Positions 13,916 to 20,844 of a stretch of 20,844 bases of DNA are shown piece by piece. Every line of letters begins with the position of its first letter. Position 1 is the stretch's first letter. The notes under the pieces are model-generated. The model made no database searches. It was not told the origin of the DNA and saw only the letters and a program-made list of their open reading frames with translations. Source of the DNA: Lentisphaerota bacterium. GTDB lineage: Bacteria; Verrucomicrobiota; Kiritimatiellia; RFP12; UBA1067. The stretch spans positions 1 through 20,844 of the forward strand of contig JALHET010000013.1 of assembly GCA_022839525.1 (NCBI GenBank), written 5' to 3'. A program made the position numbers and the translations under genes.

Positions 13916-14274
13916 TGCCGCGTTAAAAATGTGTGTGTGTTTGTGTGTGTTTTCCGATTGCTATCGGGGTCAACTCCGTTCAAAACTGTGTCCCATTATT
14001 ACAAACAACGGGAAGGAACACAACCACGGCACCCGGAATCAGGCGCGAGCCGCTTGAGCAAACCGCCAAGACGCCAGGGACGCCAAGGGGAATTTTCTGG
14101 TTTCGGGTTTCATGCAGTGCTCGGTTTTTTTCTCACACGAAGGGTACAAAGGCTTTCGGTCATTCGCATCCAACGCGGGGTACCGCGCCAGAAGCGTGGC
14201 GATGGCAGTCTTGGCAGTTGACAGAAAGGACGATTGTACTTGAGGACGCGCGGCGATTGGTCTACATTTGACGC
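13916..14274. repeat. Gene-free divergent gap with GT microsatellite and quasi-repeat phrases
   Basis: Between the PHP gene (minus) and the DUF262 gene (plus). It contains a GT tract at 13930-13952, a CCGATTGCTATCGGGGTCAA phrase, CCGCCAAGACGCCAGGGACG followed by CCAAGG (14063-14090), and TTTTTTCTCACACGAAGGG. TTGAGG (14240-14245) and TACATT (14263-14268), 17 bp apart, are a possible weak promoter for the plus-strand pair. Short open frames here encode no recognisable protein. Confidence 0.5.
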
Positions 14275-14334
14275 ATGATGTTCAAGGAAAACAACGCCTC
14301 ACGGATGAGCGAATTCGAAGATGAAGAAAAGTAA
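14275..14334 (+). CDS. Possible 19-residue leader peptide before the DUF262 gene
   Basis: A short frame, MMFKENNASRMSEFEDEEK, ends at 14334, two bases before the ATG of the DUF262 gene at 14337. The DUF262 gene lacks a good ribosome site of its own, so re-initiation after this frame is conceivable. No ribosome site is evident for the short frame either. It may equally be a remnant or chance frame. Confidence 0.25.
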   Translation: MMFKENNASRMSEFEDEEK

Positions 14335-14336
14335 AA

Positions 14337-16187
14337 ATGCAAGCAAGCAACAGAGACTTGAAGGACTGGTACGGTAAGATTCAGCGGGGCGAGATCAAGC
14401 TGCCGCGCTTCCAACGCTATGAGGCGTGGGACCGTCAGCGGATCGCGAGCCTGATCGAGCAGGTCGTGCATGGCTTGCCGCTGGGCATCACGCTCACGTT
14501 GGAGGTCGGGGAGAAGGAGCAGTTCATCTCGCGCTATTTGGAGACCGCCGAGCCGAAAAGCGGGCAGCGCGTACTGGAGCATCTGCTGGACGGCCAGCAG
14601 CGGCTGACCGCACTGTGGCGCGCCTTCCACAACAACTACGAAAAGGAGACCTACTACATCTACATGGAGGAGTTCGACAAATTCGAGGGCGACGAGAATC
14701 CGCCGGACATGAGTGCCTATTGCCGAACGCGTTATAAGAAGGCCAACGGCGACCGCTATCCTCGCTGGTGCGACGATCCGCACGAGTGCCTTCGCAGAGG
14801 TTACATTCCGACTCATTTGCTGAAACCGGAGGATATTCAGGCGGAGATCGACACATGGCTTGACGAGGCGACCGCCCCGGATGAGCCGTCGGACGGCAAG
14901 GAGGCGCTCAAGGCGTTCTACGAATACAAGCAGAGGGTCAGCGACCGGATCAGAGATCTGCGCTCGACAGTCGCCAACTACAACCTGCCCTTTCTCTCTC
15001 TACCTTCCAGTACGGACAAGAGCGTGGCCCTGGACGTGTTCATCAAGATGAACACCAACAGCAAGCCGCTCTCCCAATACGACGTAATCGTTGCGGAGGT
15101 CGAGAGTGTGACGGGCCGTTCCCTGCATGATCTTCAAGACTCGCTGAACGCGAAGTACCCTGCTGTTCAGCGATATGGGGAGCTGCCGGATTTGATCTTG
15201 ACTACTTCGGCGCTCCTACAGGACAAGTTGCCGAATCAGCGCGGCGCCTGGGACATGGACGAACGCCTGCTCGTCGAGCATTGGGCGGAGATGGAGGCGG
15301 GGTTGAGCCGCATGGCCGAATTTTTGGCCAACGAAGGCATTTATGACCGGCAAAGGCTGCCGACCAATGCTGTGTTGGCCGTGATCGCCAGCCTGTTTCC
15401 GAGTATCCCCACGGCGGGTGACAAGCAGGGCCAAGACAAGTTGCTGCTTAAAAAGTACATGTGGTACGCCTTTTTCACGGATCGCTACGAGAACGCGGCG
15501 CCGACGCATGCCTTTGCGGACTACATAGCGCTGAAACGCGTCATCAAAGGAGAACGAAAAGAGGATGGATCGGTCTATACAGAGAAGGACGTCCCGATCT
15601 TCGCGAGCCATAAGTTGGCCGAGAAAGAGGAACTGCTGACGGTAGAGTGGCCGAAACAGGCTTCGATTCGCGGCCGGGCGATTCTAGCGGTCTCCTGCTG
15701 CATGGGCGCACTGGATTTCTCGACGGGAGATAAGTTGAGCGTGTCGAACGTGAACAACCGCCACTATCACCACCTTTTCCCTGACGCGCTCCTGAAAGAG
15801 GCGGGCATTGAGAGTTCTCTGGCGTTGAACTGCGCCTTGATCTCCGACACGACGAACGTGTCCATCGGCCGGAAAGAGCCCCTCCGTTATCTGACGGACC
15901 GCTATAAGTGGGCGACGCCGGAAATTGTGCGCGAACGGCTTGAGTCGCACCTTGTCCCGATTCCTGAGCTGGCTAACGGAGGATATGAGGGACTTACAGA
16001 CGATGAGAAGAAGAAGAAACTCTCGTTGGACTTCGAGAAATTCATCCAAAGGCGGGCGGAGCTGGTCGTCAAGGCGGTCCAATTGCTGGTTGCGGGACAC
16101 CAATTGAGTCCGGCAATGTTGTTCAAGGAGGGTGTGGTCGCACAATCCGGTTTAATTGATCGGATGATGGGCAATCTTCATAAGTGA
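14337..16187 (+). CDS. DUF262/HNH (GmrSD-like) protein, probable DNA-targeting defence enzyme
   Basis: 616 residues. The N-terminal DUF262 (ParB/Srx-like) domain shows IKLPRFQRYEAWDRQRIASL (20-39), HGLPLGITLTLEVG (45-58) and LLDGQQRLTALWRAF (83-97), the QR and DGQQR motifs that bind and hydrolyse NTP in GmrSD-type enzymes. ALDVFIKMNTNSKPLSQYDV (231-250) is the second DUF262 signature. Near the C-terminus is a DUF1524-type HNH nuclease: NNRHYHHLFPDALL (473-486) and SDTTNVSIGRKEPLRYL (503-519). Relatives such as GmrSD, BrxU and SspE cut modified or foreign DNA. The ATG has only an A-rich leader. The next gene begins at or just after its stop codon, so the two are one operon; the partner carries a DNA-binding AlbA_2 module. 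Confidence 0.88.
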   Translation: MQASNRDLKDWYGKIQRGEIKLPRFQRYEAWDRQRIASLIEQVVHGLPLGITLTLEVGEKEQFISRYLETAEPKSGQRVLEHLLDGQQRLTALWRAFHNNYEKETYYIYMEEFDKFEGDENPPDMSAYCRTRYKKANGDRYPRWCDDPHECLRRGYIPTHLLKPEDIQAEIDTWLDEATAPDEPSDGKEALKAFYEYKQRVSDRIRDLRSTVANYNLPFLSLPSSTDKSVALDVFIKMNTNSKPLSQYDVIVAEVESVTGRSLHDLQDSLNAKYPAVQRYGELPDLILTTSALLQDKLPNQRGAWDMDERLLVEHWAEMEAGLSRMAEFLANEGIYDRQRLPTNAVLAVIASLFPSIPTAGDKQGQDKLLLKKYMWYAFFTDRYENAAPTHAFADYIALKRVIKGERKEDGSVYTEKDVPIFASHKLAEKEELLTVEWPKQASIRGRAILAVSCCMGALDFSTGDKLSVSNVNNRHYHHLFPDALLKEAGIESSLALNCALISDTTNVSIGRKEPLRYLTDRYKWATPEIVRERLESHLVPIPELANGGYEGLTDDEKKKKLSLDFEKFIQRRAELVVKAVQLLVAGHQLSPAMLFKEGVVAQSGLIDRMMGNLHK

Positions 16188-16229
16188 TTGAACAGCAATG
16201 ACTTGTTATTTGATTGGAAAACGGCAAAC

Positions 16230-17687
16230 ATGAAATTATGGATGAACAGAGCGTTGGAATTGCTTAGAGAGAGCCTTGAGCCGCCGAAGCACGAGTTGAA
16301 CGAGATGGACTGGAAGGCGGCGCTGTCGCCGGACAAGAAGCGGCTGACCGAGCATCTTTCGGCCTTCGCGAATCAGCCCGGGGGTGGCTATCTGGTGTAT
16401 GGGGTGGATTCCGCAGGAAGACCGTCGGGCGTAGATGAGGCAACGATTGAAACGACGGTGAACCAGCTGGCTAACCTAGGACGGGCAGGTTTGGAACCGC
16501 CGATCGCTCTCGATCATGCCGTAGAGGATTTCGAGTCGAGCCGGTTGTTGTTCGTTTATGTGCCGGAGTCAGCTGTGAAGCCTGTGCATATTCGAGCCAA
16601 AGGTCTAGAGGAAGCGTTCATCCGTTCTGCCGGAACAACTCGTAAAGCGTCACGGCAGGAGATTGGTATGCTGATGTTGCACAGCCGTACTCCGCGCTGG
16701 GAAGAACTGCATGCGTCTGTCCTTCTTCAGGATGCCGAGTTTACCGACAAGCTGAATGTGGAACCGATTTTCAAGATGTTGGAGCGTCCCGCCACGACAA
16801 CCCAAGAAGAAACGTTGGCATGGATGACTGGAGAGCGGTTCATTGTCCGCGAACCGGCAGGTGGCGGTTATGTCACTAATCTAGGTGCAATAGCAACGGC
16901 GCGAAAACTCGCAGACTTCCCAGACCTGAGCCGTAAAGCTGTCCGGGTGGTGGTCTATGATGGGCTCAACAAGGCCATAACCAAGCAGGAATACGAAGGC
17001 TCGAAGGGGTACGCTGTTAGCTTTCAAGGGTTGTTGCAGTTCGTAATGTCACTGTTACCTCAGAGTGAAGTCATCGAGAAAGCGTTGCGGCAAAAACGCA
17101 CGGTTTATCCAGAAATCGCCTTGCGCGAAATCATAGCCAACGCGCTGATTCATCAGGATTTTTCGATTAGAGGTGCAGGTCCTCTGATTGAGATTTTCGA
17201 TGACCGGATCGAGGTCTCAAATCCCGGCGGACTGTTGCCGTCCAAGCGACTGGACAGACTCATCGGCACACAACCGGAGTCCCGTAACGAGCAATTGGCG
17301 CGGGCTTTCCGACGTTACAAGATTTGTGAGGAACGCGGATCGGGGCTACTCAAAGCGGGCTTACAGGTGGAGCTTTACGGTTTACCGCCGATTGAATTCG
17401 CGACGGGCACAAACTACTTCAAGGTCACGCTTTATTCGCCCCGCTCATTCGGTAAAATGACGGCTCAGGAGCGCTTAGAAGCCTGTTATCAGCACGCCGT
17501 ACTGAAATATTGCTCAGACAGTGCGATGACGAACACGAGTCTGCGGGAACGGCTTAAGATGCCAGAGAAACAGCGTTCAATGGTGTCAGTGCTGATTCAG
17601 GAAGCCATTGACAGGGGGCTTATTAAGCCTGCTAAACCGGATAATAAATCCAAAAAATTCGCTGAGTATGTGCCGGCCTGGGCATAG
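16230..17687 (+). CDS. AlbA_2 (Schlafen-like) / GHKL-ATPase-type DNA-binding protein
   Basis: 485 residues from ATG 16230. The N-terminal AlbA_2 DNA-binding module includes ELNEMDWKAALSPDKKRLTE and FANQPGGGYLVYGVDSAGRP (about residues 21-65). The second half contains the HATPase_c_4 block typical of COG2865 proteins: ALREIIANALIHQDFSIRGA (about 296-315), IEIFDDRIEVSNPGGLLPSK, then CEERGSGLLKAG (about 365-376). A winged-helix region follows at about 430-470. COG2865 proteins are usually called transcriptional regulators or helicase-like, but many sit in phage-defence loci. An in-frame TTG at 16188, immediately after the DUF262 stop, is an alternative start that adds 14 residues; neither start has a strong ribosome site. 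Operon partner of the DUF262/HNH gene. Confidence 0.85.
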   Translation: MKLWMNRALELLRESLEPPKHELNEMDWKAALSPDKKRLTEHLSAFANQPGGGYLVYGVDSAGRPSGVDEATIETTVNQLANLGRAGLEPPIALDHAVEDFESSRLLFVYVPESAVKPVHIRAKGLEEAFIRSAGTTRKASRQEIGMLMLHSRTPRWEELHASVLLQDAEFTDKLNVEPIFKMLERPATTTQEETLAWMTGERFIVREPAGGGYVTNLGAIATARKLADFPDLSRKAVRVVVYDGLNKAITKQEYEGSKGYAVSFQGLLQFVMSLLPQSEVIEKALRQKRTVYPEIALREIIANALIHQDFSIRGAGPLIEIFDDRIEVSNPGGLLPSKRLDRLIGTQPESRNEQLARAFRRYKICEERGSGLLKAGLQVELYGLPPIEFATGTNYFKVTLYSPRSFGKMTAQERLEACYQHAVLKYCSDSAMTNTSLRERLKMPEKQRSMVSVLIQEAIDRGLIKPAKPDNKSKKFAEYVPAWA

Positions 17688-17811
17688 CGCGCGCCAATAT
17701 GCCGCGGTCGTTTCGTTGATTTTCAAGGACTTATGAGATTCTTTGTCGTCCAGCTGGCGAACTCGGGGCTAATTCCTCCTCAGCTTTCGCCTTTCGCTTG
17801 GCAAAGTGAAT

Positions 17812-17832
17812 GCGACTGGGATGGTCGCTTTT
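17812..17832 (+). terminator. Weak candidate terminator after the AlbA_2 gene
   Basis: Stem GCGAC/GTCGC with a 7-nt loop, followed by TTTT, 125 bp after the stop codon. The stem is short and the T-run only four bases, so this is tentative. Confidence 0.25.
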
Positions 17833-17875
17833 ACTCTGACAAGTGAGACCTGTATGAGTTTGTCCGCGCACGGGA

Positions 17876-17923
17876 TTGACAGCAGGTGTGCGTCCGCATT
17901 ACACTATACTCCGTCACTTGTAA
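17876..17923 (+). promoter_or_regulatory. Sigma70-type promoter with overlapping dyad
   Basis: TTGACA (17876-17881) and TACACT (17900-17905) are 18 bp apart, a good housekeeping promoter. An inverted repeat TTACA (17899-17903) / TGTAA (17919-17923) covers the -10 box and start region, as expected for autorepression. It drives the HTH gene and, by spacing, the three genes after it. Confidence 0.55.
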
Positions 17924-17957
17924 CACACAGAAGTGTCCCGAGGCGAAGCGGTCGGGA

Positions 17958-18134
17958 ATGTACGCCGGGCGTGGTGCGATGACGAAGAACGACGTGGCGG
18001 AGATGGTGGAGAATCCGAAGGCCAAGATCGGGGTGACACGGTTCACCGTAAATCGGTGGGTGAACGGGCGCGGCAAACCGTCGCGGCTGGCCTTATGCAG
18101 GGCAGAAGAACTTCGCCACGAAGTTCATGCGTGA
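17958..18134 (+). CDS. Small helix-turn-helix (XRE-like) DNA-binding protein
   Basis: 58 residues. MTKNDVAEMV followed by GVTRFTVNRWVNGRGKPSRL (about 31-50) matches the two helices of a Cro/XRE-type helix-turn-helix (compare the VSRxTVSRWxxGRxxPSRL pattern), ending soon after in a final helix. There is no effector domain. An in-frame ATG at 17886 lies upstream of the predicted transcript start, so 17958 or the ATG at 17979 is preferred; no strong ribosome site decides between them. The stop is 22 bp before the ligand-binding-protein gene. It probably regulates its own promoter, which carries a dyad over the -10 box. Confidence 0.5.
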   Translation: MYAGRGAMTKNDVAEMVENPKAKIGVTRFTVNRWVNGRGKPSRLALCRAEELRHEVHA

Positions 18135-18156
18135 TTGATGGAAGGAAGGTGCGGTA

Positions 18157-19290
18157 ATGAATAAGAAGGCTTTTTGGCTTGTCGGAATCGTCTTCGCGGC
18201 GGTGATCGTTGCTGTGGTCGCAATCAATAGGTCTCGCGAAGACGGTCGCAACGTAACAATCGGCGCAATACTCCCGTTGACCGGTGATGCGGGCTCCTAT
18301 GGTGTAGGACTGAAGCGGGGTATGGATACTGCTCTAGAACACGTAAACGCCGCCGGCGGTATCAATGGGCGAAACTTGGTGATTAAGGTTGAGGACAGCC
18401 AAGCAGACCCAGCAAAAGCCGTGAGCGCCTTTAACAAGCTCCGATCCGTTGATCGTGTCCCGATGGTCTTGGGTGACATGTTTTCGGCTGGCACGCTGGC
18501 GATTGCTCCCATTGCCGAGCGCAACAAGATCGTGCTTCTTTCGCCATCGGCCTCGGCGGTGGACTTAACCAAGGCCGGCGATTATATCTTCCGAATCTAC
18601 CCGTCGGATACCTACGATGGTACGTACCTCGCCCAATTCGTGCACGGCAAGGCCAAAGCGAAAACGGTTGCCATCGTCTACATGCAGGTTGCGTCAATCT
18701 CGGCCATCGTCCAGGTTTTTCAGGGCGAATTCGAGAAGGCCGGAGGCAAGGTCGTCTGTGCCGAAGCGTATAAGGAGGGTGATACCGATTTCCGCAGTCA
18801 ACTGGCAAAGGCAACGGCGAGCAATCCGGATATTGTCTTCATTCCCGGCTATCTGAAGGAAATGGCAAACCTCCTCAAGCAGGCAAAGGAAATGGGCATC
18901 AAAACGCAATTTGTCAGCATATCCACATTTGCCGATCCCAAGATTCTCGAACTTGCAGGAGATGCCGCCGAAGGCGTCCAGTTCTCGTCGCCAGCATTCG
19001 ATGCGGGCAGTGCTGCACCTGAGATGCAGACTTTTGTTGGAACGTTCCGCAAGAACTACAATCAGGAACCCGATATCCTTGCCGGATATGGCTACGATGT
19101 GGTCAACATCGCAGCGCAGGCGCTTCGGTCTGCCGGGGACATCACGCCCGATGATATCAAACAGGCCCTGTACAGCATCAAGGACTACCCTGGTGTCACG
19201 GGCAAGACAACATTCGACAGCAACGGCGATGTCGTCAAGGAACTGCGGATGATGTGCGTAAAGGATGGCGCGTTCGCTCCCCTGCCGTAA
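18157..19290 (+). CDS. LivJ-like periplasmic ligand-binding protein (Peripla_BP_6), probably membrane-anchored
   Basis: 377 residues. A hydrophobic N-terminal segment (residues 6-23) is followed by the branched-chain amino acid-binding protein signature: VTIGAILPLTGDAGSYGVGL (33-52), AAGGINGRNLVIKVEDSQAD (65-84), VLGDMFSAGTLAIAPIAERN, LSPSASAVDLTKAGDYIFRI, and GYGYDVVNIAAQAL near the end. No lipobox cysteine is present and no good AxA cleavage site follows the hydrophobic stretch, so it may remain anchored. No permease or ATPase subunits of a Liv transporter are nearby; this favours a sensing role or use with a transporter elsewhere. AAGGAAGGTG stands shortly before the ATG. The next gene starts 14 bp after its stop. 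Confidence 0.88.
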   Translation: MNKKAFWLVGIVFAAVIVAVVAINRSREDGRNVTIGAILPLTGDAGSYGVGLKRGMDTALEHVNAAGGINGRNLVIKVEDSQADPAKAVSAFNKLRSVDRVPMVLGDMFSAGTLAIAPIAERNKIVLLSPSASAVDLTKAGDYIFRIYPSDTYDGTYLAQFVHGKAKAKTVAIVYMQVASISAIVQVFQGEFEKAGGKVVCAEAYKEGDTDFRSQLAKATASNPDIVFIPGYLKEMANLLKQAKEMGIKTQFVSISTFADPKILELAGDAAEGVQFSSPAFDAGSAAPEMQTFVGTFRKNYNQEPDILAGYGYDVVNIAAQALRSAGDITPDDIKQALYSIKDYPGVTGKTTFDSNGDVVKELRMMCVKDGAFAPLP

Positions 19291-19304
19291 CCCCGTAACC
19301 GATT

Positions 19305-20375
19305 ATGAGTCGCGCAGCATATTTCAAGTATCTGGAAGAGACGGCCTCGGTTGTCGGGCCGTTCATTGAGAAATTGCTCCAGCCATACCGCGCAGAACCA
19401 GCCGGTCTCTATGACGCCCTCATGTTATTTGCAAGATCGCGCCTGCGGCGCCCCCTGCAAAAACCTGCGCTGTTCCGGCTTTCCTACGAGGTCTGCGGCG
19501 GGAAGAACTGGGAACAGTACGTGCCTATCGCCGCCGCCTTCGAATTGTTGAACATCTCCTCCTATCAAGCCAACGCGGCCTTCGACAACAAACTGGGCAC
19601 CCTGACTGATGAAAAGAAAGACGCACAGTTCATCAGCTCGATGATCTCCCGCGAGTTGGCTGCAAGATCGATCCGAGAATGCGTATCACTATTGTCTGAA
19701 CAACTGGCGGAACTTGAGAACGGCATCGGCCACATAAACGAACACATCTACATTGCTCAGTTTTACGATCTCTTCGTGTTAAATATCGGACACCTCGACC
19801 GATACGCGAGGGACGAGGTGCTGTTCTTGGCTGACTACCACAAGCGTTGCCACGCCGGTAGTGGTGTTTTCAACGGGCAGATTTGCTATTGGGGGGGGCG
19901 ACTTGCGGCGGGAAGCAAGACGCAACTTGCCGCACTGGTGGCGTTCGGCGAAGCGTTCGGCACTGCTCTTCAGATCGCTAACGACATTGGTGATTGTGCC
20001 CCAACTGATCCGGGCGAACCGAATCCTCGCGATTATCAAGACCGGTACAGCGATTTCCGTAACGGGCGATTGACGGCGATTCTCTATCATTTACTTGCGA
20101 AGAATCCGGATGGAGAAAAATTGCTTGCTGATCACCGATGTGAGGGAGGAGTACAGCCCACTGACACTCTTGAGTCCCTTAGTCGCATCTGTGTTGAGGG
20201 TGGTTCAGTAGCGTATGCGAGAAAACTCGTCTCTGCACTGTCTCGGCAAGCCGACGATGCACTGACACTGTTTGGGTCTGAGAACACGGCGAATCTGTGC
20301 AAGCAACTGGCTTCGATTCTTCTTTCGAACAAGTATTACGGTTCCATTCGCACTCTAGCCAACAAAGGAAAATGA
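19305..20375 (+). CDS. Degenerate class I isoprenoid synthase-fold protein (polyprenyl synthetase-like)
   Basis: 356 residues. Family landmarks of trans-polyprenyl synthases are present but altered. RSRLRRPLQKPALFRLSYEV (45-64) corresponds to the GKRLRP region. AAAFELLNISSYQANAAFDN (76-95) occupies the place of the first DDxxD motif, which is lost. GSGVFNGQICYWGGRLAAGS (185-204) matches the KTGxLxxxxxxxG stretch without its Lys. LQIANDIGDC (222-231) replaces QxxDDxxD with one Asp to Asn, and RNGRLTAILYHLL (252-264) matches the D-x-x-xGKxT region. Loss of the first Asp-rich motif argues against ordinary chain elongation; a regulatory subunit, a prenyl-lipid sensor or a changed reaction are possibilities. 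No ribosome site is clear. The stop overlaps the next start as ATGA. Confidence 0.72.
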   Translation: MSRAAYFKYLEETASVVGPFIEKLLQPYRAEPAGLYDALMLFARSRLRRPLQKPALFRLSYEVCGGKNWEQYVPIAAAFELLNISSYQANAAFDNKLGTLTDEKKDAQFISSMISRELAARSIRECVSLLSEQLAELENGIGHINEHIYIAQFYDLFVLNIGHLDRYARDEVLFLADYHKRCHAGSGVFNGQICYWGGRLAAGSKTQLAALVAFGEAFGTALQIANDIGDCAPTDPGEPNPRDYQDRYSDFRNGRLTAILYHLLAKNPDGEKLLADHRCEGGVQPTDTLESLSRICVEGGSVAYARKLVSALSRQADDALTLFGSENTANLCKQLASILLSNKYYGSIRTLANKGK

Positions 20376-20746
20376 GCACGGATCTTCATACCAAGCACAG
20401 TCGTGCAATTCAGCCTGACTCCGCTGGTTTCAGGAGGTCTCGGTTGTCGCGGATCTGTTTGATCTGTAAACGACATTTCAGTGGAGGTGATCTGTTACGG
20501 AAGTTGTTGTGGGCCGTCTGGAGAAAAAAAGCGGTGTTTTTTACCATCGTCTTAAGCATTATAACTTTTTCCGTTTTCATATTGCATCATGAGCTGGACA
20601 TCCCATTTGGCGAGCCACTTCGTCTCTATTCTACTCTTCTGTTGAAAGCCAACGAAATAGCGTCAAAGAGCCCCTTTGTCAACGTCGCTATTACAGTGCT
20701 GATTCCTCTTCTCTTCACCTTAGCCTTAAGGCACCTCGTTATTTAG
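20372..20746 (+). CDS. Small membrane protein with two transmembrane helices
   Basis: 124 residues. ATG 20372 overlaps the stop of the isoprenoid-synthase-like gene (ATGA), so translation is coupled. A basic N-terminal region with CLICKRHF (29-36) is followed by a transmembrane helix (about 54-71: AVFFTIVLSIITFSVFIL), a loop, and a second helix (about 102-119: FVNVAITVLIPLLFTLAL). I do not recognise the family. The coding sequence is more AT-rich than its neighbours, which hints at transfer. Being coupled to a soluble isoprenoid-fold protein and linked to a ligand-binding protein, it may anchor a complex or act as a membrane effector; this is inference. Confidence 0.65.
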   Translation: MSTDLHTKHSRAIQPDSAGFRRSRLSRICLICKRHFSGGDLLRKLLWAVWRKKAVFFTIVLSIITFSVFILHHELDIPFGEPLRLYSTLLLKANEIASKSPFVNVAITVLIPLLFTLALRHLVI

Positions 20747-20844
20747 GCACTTCACGAGAATCTGTGGGTGTACTCGGGCGGCATAGGCAGGTCGCCCAAG
20801 GCGTGAAACAAGGCGATTCTTCGGATTTCCGGGTTCCTGAACCC
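20747..20844. other. 3' end of window: short palindromes, no gene seen
   Basis: 98 bp after the two-helix protein. It contains GGGTTC-CT-GAACCC at the very end (20831-20844), a near-perfect palindrome. No gene start or terminator with a T-run is visible. Confidence 0.3.

Noticed and set aside
13930..13952. GT-rich tract considered as a phase-variable repeat
   Set aside because: It lies upstream of, and outside, any coding sequence or recognisable promoter spacer, so there is no clear gene for it to switch.
13862..14271. Overlapping plus-strand frames across the PHP-DUF262 gap
   Set aside because: They translate GT and GCC repeat phrases, have no homology, and partly run antisense to the PHP gene.

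Overview
The window reads like a chromosomal segment of a GC-rich anaerobic bacterium. Intergenic tracts full of short quasi-repeated phrases, Tat-type secreted oxidoreductase and phosphoesterase proteins, and an iron-sulfur/NifX cluster together suggest a member of the PVC group, perhaps Kiritimatiellota-like. That assignment is an inference, not something a marker gene here proves. Nearly everything from 1 to 13,915 is on the minus strand; everything from 14,275 to 20,746 is on the plus strand.

Region 1 (1-9,362, minus) is built around redox and sulfur/metal-cluster biology. Read in transcription order it holds: an ArsR-type regulator behind an AT-rich operator-like dyad; a three-domain metallo-beta-lactamase/rhodanese/DUF2892 membrane protein (persulfide handling); a PAS-AAA-Fis sigma54 activator; a NifX-like protein with a consensus sigma54 promoter at its start and two UAS-like direct repeats upstream; a glycine-rich DUF5320 protein; a second NifX protein; and two MinD-type ATPases with ferredoxin inserts, the second joined through a frameshift to a third NifX domain. 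After a secreted FAD oxidoreductase comes the N-terminal end of an Mrp/NBP35 ATPase, cut by the window edge. The gene content resembles the sigma54-controlled orange-protein (ORP) loci of Desulfovibrio vulgaris, here physically linked to a persulfide-dioxygenase-like gene.

Region 2 (9,490-13,915, minus) is an accessory hydrolase block: a secreted sialidase-like BNR protein, a Tat-exported metallophosphoesterase, a small possibly broken gene, and a PHP-family histidinol-phosphatase-like protein.

Region 3 (14,275-17,687, plus) is a likely defence pair: a GmrSD-like DUF262/HNH protein followed by an AlbA_2/GHKL-ATPase (Schlafen-like DNA-binding) protein.

Region 4 (17,876-20,746, plus) is a compact four-gene unit that I cannot assign to a described system: a small HTH protein, a membrane-anchored LivJ-like ligand-binding protein without transporter partners, a degenerate class I isoprenoid synthase lacking its first Asp-rich motif, and a two-helix membrane protein translationally coupled to it.

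The non-coding gaps hold REP-like hairpins with GTAG flanks and several families of degenerate repeated phrases that recur in the window. No rRNA, tRNA, CRISPR array or transposase was seen.
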